Source: Alkalinema sp. CACIAM 70d (GTDB lineage: Bacteria > Cyanobacteriota > Cyanobacteriia > Leptolyngbyales > Leptolyngbyaceae). From it: a stretch of DNA of 50,215 bases. How positions within the stretch are numbered: position 1 is the first letter of the stretch; every line of letters starts with the position of its first letter. The notes beneath the pieces were generated by a model that ran no database searches, was not told where the DNA came from, and saw nothing but the letters and a program-made list of their open reading frames with translations. This document shows positions 44,169 through 50,215 of this stretch, in pieces. The stretch lies in NCBI GenBank assembly GCA_002148405.1, contig MUGG01000103.1:1-50215 (forward strand), given 5' to 3'. A program made the translations under genes and the position numbers.

Positions 44169-46460
44169 ATGTCAAAACGTTTCGCTCAAGTTATTCGTCA
44201 TCTTCATCCGCAGTTGTTTGGATTGATTGCGGTGGCTTCATTGACCATTGCATTAGGACAACGATTTTATTCCCAGCCCCAACTTGCGATCGGGAAAACA
44301 GCACCCCAAACAATCATTGCTCCGACCGATGCCAGTGTGGAGGACACCGAAGCCACCGAAGCAAAGCAGCAACAGGCGCGTAAAGATGTCAACCGCTTTG
44401 TCATGATTGATCCGCAGGTGCAGGCGGCAACGCAACAGAAATTACAACGAATGTTTGATCAAGGTAATCGCATTCGGAAATTAGCGGGGGGATTGCCTTA
44501 TTTAAAAACGTCAGATTTTACGATCGCGACTCAACAATCTCTCCGTAAGCTGAGTGATGCTGAGTGGCAGACGATTCAGACCGATATTCTCAAGCAATCC
44601 AAGGCGATCGGCAAAAACTCCCAGCGTATTAAGCGACTGCAATTAACGGCTGGTAAAAATCCCGTTCAACAAAAAGTCATTCAAGCGATTCAAGCCTATC
44701 TCCGTCGCCAACCATCTGCGGATTTCAGCTCATTTCTGCGCACTGTTCAAGAGAGTCGTCAAGCCTATCAAACTGCAAGCTCAGCCCTTCAAGATGCTAC
44801 ATTTGTCGATTCTAAATTCCAATTTGATCCAGCCCTATTAGATTGGTCAGACGCTTCGTGGAAGCAGGTACAAGCCACGCTTAGCAAAATTGTCGATCGC
44901 ATGTTGGCGCAGGGAATTTCTCCAGGATTGCCTGAAGCCAGTTTAAGTCAGGCGATCAACTTGCAAGTTCAAGGCAGCCTCCCGGCCAATACGCAAACTA
45001 CGGCTAAAAATCTTCTGCAATTGGCGCTCCAGCCAAATTTAGTTCCCGATGTCACCCGCATTCAGGAAGCTGCGGAAAAAAGTGCCAACGAGGTTCCACC
45101 CCAGATGATTACCATTCGCAAAGATGCGGTGATCCTCTACGGGGGTGAAAAAATCGAACGATCGCAGTTTTTACTGCTAGAACATTTTGGCCTGAGTGAG
45201 CGACGAACCAATTGGATTGGCTTGCTGATTTTTGGTGTCGGGATGGCAGTTGTAGTGATTAGTATTTCTCGACTACTTCTTGCTTTAAATCCCCAGTGGC
45301 GTCGTCGGGATGATGTCTTAGTTCTCTTATTGGCACTCTCCACGCCATTGTTGATTATGTTAAAAATTCCTGTCCCTAATTTATCAATGATTGGAATTTT
45401 AACAAGTACATTTTATGGCTCACCCGTTGCAATTTTGATTACCGCAGGATTGGGTGGACTGCTTCCAGTTGGGATGGTTTTAGGGCTTAAGCAATGGTTG
45501 CCAAGCCTATTGGGAGGATTGCTGGCAGCAATGGTGGCTGGAAGACTCCGATCGCGGGAGGAGCAAGCGCTATTAGGCTTGTTGATTGGCTTGCTACAAG
45601 GCATTACCTATGGACTGATTGGTCTTCTGACGGGGGGCGTCAGTTATACCCTAGTAACGGAGATGGGCGTGCAAGCCCTATTAGGTGTGATTTGGAGTGT
45701 TGCGGCGATCGGTCTGAGTCCCTACCTAGAACAATTTTTTGACCTTGCTCCCACCATTCGTCTGCTGGAATTGGCAAATCCCAACCGACCGTTGCTCAAG
45801 CGCCTTGCAGCGGAAGCTCCCGGCACTTTTCAGCATACGATTTTTGTCGCCAATCTTGCGGAAGCGGCGGCGCGGGAATTGGGTTGTAATGTTGAATTGG
45901 TTCGCACAGGCACGCTGTACCATGATATTGGCAAAATGCATGATCCCATGGGCTTTATTGAAAATCAGATGGGGGGCGTCAATAAACATGATTTGATTGA
46001 TGATCCCTGGGAAAGTGCCAAAATTATTAAAAAGCACGTCACTGAAGGCATTGTCATGGCGAAGAAAGCACGATTGCCAAAAGCCGTTCGAGCCTTTATT
46101 CCAGAACATCAAGGAACCATGGCGATCGCCTACTTTCACTATCGCGCTCAGCAGAGAGCGCAACAGGATGCGAGCAAGGTTGTGAAGGATATTGATTTTT
46201 GCTATGACGGGCCTGCACCCCAGTCGCGGGAAACGGGAATTGTGATGCTGGCAGATTCCTGTGAGGCGGCACTCCGATCGCTCAAAGACGCCACTCCAGA
46301 AGTGGCCAATAACATGATTCAAAAAATTCTTCGTGCTCGGTGGCAAGACGGACAACTCGCGAACTCTAACCTATCGCGGGAGGATCTCTCCCAAATTGGC
46401 AAAACATTTTTACAGGTTTGGCAACAATCTAACCATCAACGGATTAGTTATCCGAAGTAA
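44169..46460 (+). CDS. 7TM-HD phosphodiesterase, PgpH family
   Basis: PgpH-family proteins hydrolyse cyclic di-AMP. The 763-residue protein has an N-terminal membrane helix (about 15-32), an extracytoplasmic 7TMR-HDED domain (about 35-340), seven membrane helices (about 345-535), and a cytoplasmic HD domain. The HD domain shows FQHTIFVANLAEAAA (His556), TLYHDIGKMHDP (His585, Asp586), a histidine in IIKKHVTEG, and FIPEHQGT, in the order of the family. It may therefore control c-di-AMP and with it osmotic or potassium balance in this organism. AGGAA precedes the ATG. The macrodomain gene starts 70 bp downstream. Confidence 0.93.
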   Translation: MSKRFAQVIRHLHPQLFGLIAVASLTIALGQRFYSQPQLAIGKTAPQTIIAPTDASVEDTEATEAKQQQARKDVNRFVMIDPQVQAATQQKLQRMFDQGNRIRKLAGGLPYLKTSDFTIATQQSLRKLSDAEWQTIQTDILKQSKAIGKNSQRIKRLQLTAGKNPVQQKVIQAIQAYLRRQPSADFSSFLRTVQESRQAYQTASSALQDATFVDSKFQFDPALLDWSDASWKQVQATLSKIVDRMLAQGISPGLPEASLSQAINLQVQGSLPANTQTTAKNLLQLALQPNLVPDVTRIQEAAEKSANEVPPQMITIRKDAVILYGGEKIERSQFLLLEHFGLSERRTNWIGLLIFGVGMAVVVISISRLLLALNPQWRRRDDVLVLLLALSTPLLIMLKIPVPNLSMIGILTSTFYGSPVAILITAGLGGLLPVGMVLGLKQWLPSLLGGLLAAMVAGRLRSREEQALLGLLIGLLQGITYGLIGLLTGGVSYTLVTEMGVQALLGVIWSVAAIGLSPYLEQFFDLAPTIRLLELANPNRPLLKRLAAEAPGTFQHTIFVANLAEAAARELGCNVELVRTGTLYHDIGKMHDPMGFIENQMGGVNKHDLIDDPWESAKIIKKHVTEGIVMAKKARLPKAVRAFIPEHQGTMAIAYFHYRAQQRAQQDASKVVKDIDFCYDGPAPQSRETGIVMLADSCEAALRSLKDATPEVANNMIQKILRARWQDGQLANSNLSREDLSQIGKTFLQVWQQSNHQRISYPK

Positions 46461-46530
46461 TTGCAATGATAGAAAAGACAACACTGGTTTGAGATGACTA
46501 AATTTAATAAAAATTCACTAGGAGAGCTTT

Positions 46531-47040
46531 ATGTTAAGTCCAATTGAAATTATTAAAGCAGATATTACCCAGCTAAAAGTAGACGCTATTGTCAATGCAG
46601 CAAAACCCTCTTTGTTAGGGGGTGGTGGGGTGGATGGCGCGATTCACAGGGCCGCAGGAGCCGCACTGCTGGCAGAATGCCGATCGTTGGGTGGCTGCGC
46701 AACGGGAGAGGCTAAAATCACGCGGGGATACAACTTACCTGCACAATGGATTATTCATACCGTTGGGCCTGTCTGGCAGGGAGGCAACCAAGGAGAAGCC
46801 GCATTATTAGCGGTCTGTTATCAAAATTCGTTGGCGCTAGCGGTGGAACAGCAGGTCAAAACGATCGCCTTTCCGGCCATTAGCTGTGGGGTGTATGGCT
46901 ATCCGATCGAACAGGCCACACAAATCGCGATCGCAGAAACAACCCAGTTCTTAGACGCGAATTCCACGATCGAGCAAGTTTTGTTTGCCTGTTTCTCCGA
47001 AGAGATGTATCAAGCGTATTTGCAAGCCGTGAATGCTTGA
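46531..47040 (+). CDS. Macrodomain protein, ADP-ribose/O-acetyl-ADP-ribose hydrolase type
   Basis: Macrodomains bind ADP-ribose; MacroD-type members remove ADP-ribose from acidic residues or hydrolyse O-acetyl-ADP-ribose. The 169-residue protein shows [27 protein letters not shown] (usual form [18 protein letters not shown]; Asn is replaced by Lys and Pro follows), [22 protein letters not shown] and [17 protein letters not shown]. These are the MacroD motifs, with the catalytic Gly-rich loop retained. AGGAGAGC lies 6 nt before the ATG. It may be co-transcribed with the HD gene upstream. A strong bidirectional terminator follows. Confidence 0.94.
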   Translation: MLSPIEIIKADITQLKVDAIVNAAKPSLLGGGGVDGAIHRAAGAALLAECRSLGGCATGEAKITRGYNLPAQWIIHTVGPVWQGGNQGEAALLAVCYQNSLALAVEQQVKTIAFPAISCGVYGYPIEQATQIAIAETTQFLDANSTIEQVLFACFSEEMYQAYLQAVNA

Positions 47041-47047
47041 TTCCAAG

Positions 47048-47077
47048 AACCCGGTTTTTCAGAAAAACCGGGTTTTT
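47048..47077. terminator. Bidirectional Rho-independent terminator
   Basis: AACCCGGTTTTT, loop CAG, AAAAACCGGGTT form a 12-bp perfect stem followed by TTT on the plus strand and AAAA-complement on the other. It lies between the convergent macrodomain and 75-residue genes. Confidence 0.93.
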
Positions 47078-47082
47078 AGGGA

Positions 47083-47310
47083 CTACTCCAAGGCGCGATC
47101 GCGTTCCATCATGCTGATGTATTTCCAATCGGAGCCGAGGACAGGAATGGGGGGACTCCAACGAATGCGTTCACAAAAGCGCACCACTTGCAGTTGGTTA
47201 ATCGTGGATTGGATGTCTTCGCGGGTGCCAAGCAGGTAGATTTGGAAGGGTCTGCGGGAATCGTCGATCGAAGTTTCTGGGCGATCGGTACCGCCAAAGC
47301 CAGTAAACAT
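47083..47310 (-). CDS. Uncharacterised 75-residue protein behind a structured leader
   Basis: The frame from the ATG at 47310 encodes a small soluble protein starting MFTGFGGTDRPETSIDDSRR, with a likely strand-helix-strand core (PFQIYLLGTREDIQSTINQL) and WSPPIPVLGSDWKYISMMER near the end. AGGAG lies 7 nt upstream, an ideal ribosome binding site. The gene is real on this evidence, but I do not recognise the family; it has no membrane segment and no cysteine pair. The 240 nt upstream form a riboswitch-like leader with its own promoter. Convergent with the macrodomain gene, divergent from the TIR-AAA gene. Confidence 0.75.
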   Translation of the reverse strand: MFTGFGGTDRPETSIDDSRRPFQIYLLGTREDIQSTINQLQVVRFCERIRWSPPIPVLGSDWKYISMMERDRALE

Positions 47311-47319
47311 GGGATTTCT
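47311..47319 (-). promoter_or_regulatory. Hairpin overlapping the ribosome binding site
   Basis: On the minus-strand RNA, GGGAUUUCU (47347-47339) and AGAAAUCCC (47319-47311) form a perfect 9-bp stem. The right arm directly precedes the AUG at 47310 and includes the last two bases of the AGGAG ribosome binding site (47322-47318). Its left arm directly follows the U tract of the upstream terminator. This is the plan of a translation-controlling expression platform. Confidence 0.7.
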
Positions 47320-47347
47320 CCTAAACGTTGTAGCGGGAAGAAATCCC

Positions 47348-47389
47348 AAAAATTAAAGCCACCCTTTTGCGCAGGACAAGTAGGGTGGC
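47348..47389 (-). terminator. Intrinsic terminator within the leader
   Basis: GCCACCC, an 18-nt loop and GGGTGGC (47389-47358, minus reading) are followed by TTTAATTTTT. It lies 38-79 bp upstream of the start codon of the 75-residue gene, so it would end transcription before that gene unless it is bypassed. Confidence 0.8.
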
Positions 47390-47548
47390 CCGATCGAATG
47401 TTACAATCCGTGTCAGACCGCCTAGCTGGCATGAACAGCTTCGGGGTTTAGCTGCCCTCTGTTGTTGTCACCAACTTGGGCAGCGCCTTAATTTTTGGGT
47501 TCATAGCTGACCAGTCGAGCAGTTCAACACGGTTGTACTCAGCTATGA
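47348..47548 (-). ncRNA. Structured leader RNA or independent small RNA, unidentified
   Basis: From the predicted start near 47548 the minus-strand RNA has, in order, a 10-bp perfect 5' hairpin (UCAUAGCUGA, 28-nt loop, UCAGCUAUGA; 47548-47501), a second hairpin GCUGCCC...GUUG...CAAC...GGGCAGC (47484-47451), a small hairpin AGCUG-UUCAUGC-CAGCU, and the terminator at 47389-47348. The total is about 200 nt. It matches no RNA that I recognise (not 6S, tmRNA, SRP RNA or the glutamine riboswitch core). It may be a cis-acting leader of the 75-residue gene or a free sRNA. Confidence 0.6.
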
Positions 47549-47554
47549 GAAACA

Positions 47555-47583
47555 ACAGTACGAAGAAACTCCCACGCTGTCAA
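47555..47583 (-). promoter_or_regulatory. Sigma-70-type promoter of the leader RNA
   Basis: TTGACA (47583-47578) and TACTGT (47560-47555) are separated by exactly 17 bp on the minus strand, which is a perfect -35 box, optimal spacing and a moderate -10 box. The transcription start should be at about 47548, directly at the base of the 5' hairpin. Confidence 0.7.
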
Positions 47584-47726
47584 CCGTATTACGAAAGTTT
47601 ACACTCTGTGATATTTAGCAACAGGGTAACGCGGCTCCGACGGGCGCGATCGCGGGTGCAGATCGCCTTCTGGGAAAGTGCAGTAAATTGATAGACGAAG
47701 GCATTGCAGGAAGTCAATCGATCGCC

Positions 47727-49343
47727 ATGGCACGGATCTTTATCAGTTATCGCAGTCGCAATCCCGATATGAGTTTGGCGCAGACGTTCCATGATGCGTT
47801 CCAGGCGGCAGGTTATGGGGCATTTATGGCGGGGGAAAGTATCCGACTGGGGGAAGATTGGGCCAAGCGAATTGATTTGGAATTGGAACGCTGTGATTAT
47901 TTTCTATTACTGCTGTCGGAACAGTCTGCCGTCAGTGAAATGGTGACGGAGGAAGTCCGGCGGGCGAAACAATTACGGGATCAAACGGGAAAGCCAATGC
48001 TATTTCCGATTCGGGTGAACTTCCCGATCGATTCGCCGCTAAATTATGATCTACGGGGTTATTTACAACGTATTCAACAACGGGAATGGCACAGTGAGGC
48101 AGATACGGATAGTATTTTTCAAGAAATTCTGGCGTTAATCTGCGATCGCACTCCAGTTACTCCAACAGCAACGGCCATCGCTACACCTACTGAGAACCCC
48201 GAAGCCACGCATCCCGAAGAAGCCCACCCCGAAGAAGCCCACCCCGAAGCATTAGATCCGCCCGCGATCGAGACCCGGTTTGCCCAGCGGGAGTCGGTGC
48301 AGATGCCGCCGCTCCCTGTGGCCGAGCCGGAACTGCCGGGGGGACAGGTGGATTTGGCGTCGCAGTTTTATGTGGAGCGTCCCCCGATCGAAGCGCGCTG
48401 TTATGAAGCGATTTCCCAACCCGGTGCCCTGATTCGCATTAAAGCACCTCGGCAGATGGGAAAAACGTCGCTGATGTCGCGGATTTTGCGCTATGGCGAA
48501 CAGCAGGGGTGCTTGGGGGTGCCCTTGAGTTTTCAGATTGCGGATTCTGTGGTGTTTGGGGATTTGGATCGCTTTCTAAAATGGTTTGCGGCTAGTGTGG
48601 GGCGGCGCTTGCAATTGCCGAATAAGCTGAAGGATTATTGGGATGATATCTTTGGCAGTAAGGATAATTGCACGGCTTATTTTGAAGAATATTTATTGCA
48701 GGAGTTAACACAACCGTTAACGCTCTGTTTAGACGAAGTGGATATGGTGTTTCAACATCTCAGTATTGCCAATGATTTCTTTGGATTATTGCGCAATTGG
48801 CATGAGATGGGTAAGACGAGCGAATTGTGGAAACGCTTTCGCTTAGTCGTGGTGCATTCCACGGAGGTTTACATTCCGATGAATATCAACCAATCACCGT
48901 TTAATGTGGGATTACCGATCGAATTGCCGGAGTTTACCGCTGAGCAGGTGCAGGATTTGGCCGATCGCCATGGCTTGAAGTGGAATACGTCGCAGATTGG
49001 GCGGCTAATGGGCATGGTGGGGGGGCATCCCTACCTGGTGCGGTTGGCGTTGTACCACATTGCGCGGGGCGATACGACGCTGGAAGGGTTGTTGCGGGAG
49101 GCTCCGACGGAGGCGGGGTTGTATGGCGATCACCTGCGGCGGCATTTGTGGAATTTGGAGCAGCATCCGGAGTTGGCGGCGGCGGTGCGGCAGTTGGTCG
49201 CGACGGAGCAGGCGGTGCGGTTGCCCTCGGTGCAGGCATTTCAACTGCACAGTATGGGGTTGGTAGATTTGCTAGGCAATGATGTGGGTTTTCGGAGTGA
49301 ACTGTATCGCACCTATTTTGCCGATCGCTTACGATCGGAGTAG
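47727..49343 (+). CDS. TIR domain plus AAA-like ATPase protein
   Basis: The 538-residue protein starts at ATG 47727 (the frame opens 39 bp earlier at TTG). Residues 1-135 form a TIR domain: ARIFISYRSRN, LGEDWAKRIDLELERCDYFLLLLSEQS and SEMVTEEV, where Glu76 is placed like the catalytic Glu of NAD-cleaving TIR domains. A linker with HPEEA repeats (162-175) leads to an AAA-like (AAA_35) NTPase domain with Walker A APRQMGKTSL (240-249) and Walker B LTLCLDEVD (331-339). A helical C-terminal part (about 400-538) follows. TIR-NTPase proteins act in bacterial conflict or immunity: ligand sensing by the ATPase would trigger NAD depletion or a signal nucleotide. That role is inferred here. The last third uses G-rich codons. 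Confidence 0.88.
   Translation: MARIFISYRSRNPDMSLAQTFHDAFQAAGYGAFMAGESIRLGEDWAKRIDLELERCDYFLLLLSEQSAVSEMVTEEVRRAKQLRDQTGKPMLFPIRVNFPIDSPLNYDLRGYLQRIQQREWHSEADTDSIFQEILALICDRTPVTPTATAIATPTENPEATHPEEAHPEEAHPEALDPPAIETRFAQRESVQMPPLPVAEPELPGGQVDLASQFYVERPPIEARCYEAISQPGALIRIKAPRQMGKTSLMSRILRYGEQQGCLGVPLSFQIADSVVFGDLDRFLKWFAASVGRRLQLPNKLKDYWDDIFGSKDNCTAYFEEYLLQELTQPLTLCLDEVDMVFQHLSIANDFFGLLRNWHEMGKTSELWKRFRLVVVHSTEVYIPMNINQSPFNVGLPIELPEFTAEQVQDLADRHGLKWNTSQIGRLMGMVGGHPYLVRLALYHIARGDTTLEGLLREAPTEAGLYGDHLRRHLWNLEQHPELAAAVRQLVATEQAVRLPSVQAFQLHSMGLVDLLGNDVGFRSELYRTYFADRLRSE
48190..48260 (+). repeat. In-frame 15-bp repeat in the TIR-AAA linker
   Basis: About three units of CCCGAAGAAGCCCAC encode HPEEA repeats in the linker between the TIR and ATPase domains. 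Units differ by a few bases. Copy number is likely to vary. Confidence 0.8.
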
Positions 49344-49429
49344 TTTGGGAGGAAGCGATGATGACTACCGTTCAAAGAAGCAGATTATGGGTAGTAGGGT
49401 AGGCGGGTAGTAGGGGGGCGATCGCTGGT
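49343..49429 (+). promoter_or_regulatory. Ribosome binding site and interrupted leader frame before the AAA gene
   Basis: GGAGGAAGCG directly precedes an ATGATG at 49358. That frame reads 14 codons, then TAG (49400-49402), and stays in frame with the AAA gene whose next ATG is at 49430. A near-duplication of GGGTAGTAGGG (49390 and 49407) surrounds the stop. The site may be a leader peptide, or an AAA gene whose original start has been cut off by one stop codon. Confidence 0.6.
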
Positions 49430-50215
49430 ATGACGGCTGCAAATTCGAGTTTCTACCAAGTTGGCGGGACGTTGCCGGGGGACAGTCCAGCCTATGTGAC
49501 GCGGCAGGCGGATGCGGATTTGTATGCGGGTTTGCAGGCGAGTCAGTTTTGCTATGTGCTGAATTCTCGGCAGATGGGGAAGTCGAGTTTGCGGGTGCGG
49601 GTGATGCAGCGCTTGCAGGCGGAGGGGGTGGCCTGTGCGGCGATCGATATTACGGCGATCGGCAGTCAGAGTCCGAATTTGGAGCAGTGGTATGCGGGGG
49701 TGGCGCGGCAGATTTTGGCGGGGTTGGGGCTGACGGGGCAGTTGCCGTTGCGCAGTTGGTGGAAGGAGCGGGAGTATTTGCCGCCGGTCGATCGCTTGGG
49801 GGCGTTGATTGAGTGGCTGCTGGGGGCGCTGCCGGGGAAGATTGCGATTTTTGTGGATGAGATTGATAGTGTTTTGAGTTTGCAGTTTCCGATCGATGAT
49901 TTTTTTGCGTTTATTCGGGCTTGTTATAACTTGCGGGTCGATCGGCCTGAGTATGAGCGGATTACGTTTGCGTTGTTTGGGGTGGCGACGCCGGGGGAGT
50001 TGATTCGGGATAAGACGCGGACGCCGTTTAATATTGGGCGGGCGATCGAGGTGGCGGGGTTTACGGCGGGGGAGGTGGCTCCGTTGGCGGCGGGGCTGGG
50101 GCCACGGGGGGCGGAGATGTTGGCGGAGATTTTGGAGTGGACGGGGGGCCAGCCGTTTTTGACGCAGCGGGTGTGTCGGCTAGTGGCGGCGGAGATCCCC
50201 CCTAGCCCCTCAGAG
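49430..50215 (+). CDS. AAA-like ATPase protein, cut by the right edge
   Basis: 262 codons are visible, without a stop. The N terminus YQVGGTLPGDSPAYVTRQAD, then CYVLNSRQMGKSSLRVR with the Walker A Lys51, and KIAIFVDEIDSVLS with Asp143/Glu144 as Walker B, are the marks of the AAA-like domain (AAA_35) that in cyanobacteria is often followed by WD40 repeats, TPR or other sensor domains; the C-terminal part lies outside the window. It is about 85 bp after the TIR-AAA gene and shares its ATPase family, so the two may work together. Codon choice is strongly biased to G (GCG, GGG, TTG). Confidence 0.85.
   Translation, partial: MTAANSSFYQVGGTLPGDSPAYVTRQADADLYAGLQASQFCYVLNSRQMGKSSLRVRVMQRLQAEGVACAAIDITAIGSQSPNLEQWYAGVARQILAGLGLTGQLPLRSWWKEREYLPPVDRLGALIEWLLGALPGKIAIFVDEIDSVLSLQFPIDDFFAFIRACYNLRVDRPEYERITFALFGVATPGELIRDKTRTPFNIGRAIEVAGFTAGEVAPLAAGLGPRGAEMLAEILEWTGGQPFLTQRVCRLVAAEIPPSPSE

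Noticed and set aside
48934..49282. Several overlapping frames on both strands in the TIR-AAA gene
   Set aside because: They result from the G-rich composition, which removes stop codons in other frames; the AAA reading frame has clear motifs.

Overview
The window is chromosomal DNA of a cyanobacterium, probably filamentous or phycobilisome-bearing. The evidence is a ferredoxin-NADP reductase with a CpcD-like linker domain, a Calvin-cycle phosphoribulokinase with its two redox cysteine pairs, a Ycf51 protein, GuaB3, PilM/N/O/Q without PilP, and the cyanobacterial small RNA Yfr1 between trxA and guaB3. GCGATCGC/CGATCG (HIP1-type) sites are frequent. I saw no rRNA, tRNA, insertion sequence, prophage or CRISPR array.

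Layout. 1-7 kb: membrane and housekeeping genes (DUF4870, slipin, methyltransferase), a soluble histidine kinase translationally coupled to a pentapeptide-repeat protein, and a CbiG-CobJ fusion. 7-12.6 kb: a 972-residue FG-GAP/CARDB surface or secreted protein, cobO and petH. 13-18.5 kb: prk, a protein with RPI-type repeats, DUF805, an SRPBCC-like protein, hslO and HU. 18.5-27.8 kb: cobD, a flavoprotein-like protein without its redox disulfide, a LOG-family protein, trxA, Yfr1, guaB3, ycf51, and a coupled Fe-ADH/aminotransferase pair. 27.9-33.1 kb: the pilM-N-O-Q operon. 33.7-39.5 kb: an orphan solute-binding lipoprotein, a FecR protein with Pro/Thr and Asn-Gly repeats, and an outer-membrane barrel protein. 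39.5-50.2 kb: a mercaptopyruvate sulfurtransferase, a peptidoglycan-binding protein, a degenerate ADP-ribosylglycohydrolase-like protein, a PgpH-type HD phosphodiesterase, a macrodomain protein, a 75-residue protein behind a structured leader RNA, a TIR-AAA protein, and an AAA-like protein cut by the right edge.

How the genes work together. Three corrinoid genes (cbiG-cobJ, cobO, cobD) are dispersed, not in one operon. PilM/N/O/Q form the type IV pilus alignment complex and outer-membrane pore. FecR and the barrel protein flank one spacer and may belong to one envelope module. The last 8 kb carry three proteins of NAD/ADP-ribose-handling folds (DraG-like, macrodomain, TIR) and two AAA-like ATPases, a combination that suggests a conflict or immunity locus; the functional link is inference.

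The two observations most worth following are on the minus strand at 47.3-47.6 kb and on the plus strand at 47.7-50.2 kb. The first is a riboswitch-like leader: a TTGACA-N17-TACTGT promoter, several hairpins, an intrinsic terminator, and a hairpin overlapping the ribosome binding site of the 75-residue gene. The second is the TIR-AAA gene followed by an AAA gene whose best ribosome binding site leads into an in-frame stop codon. A wider pattern is the many short tandem duplications (11-22 bp, two to four copies) in the non-coding spacers.
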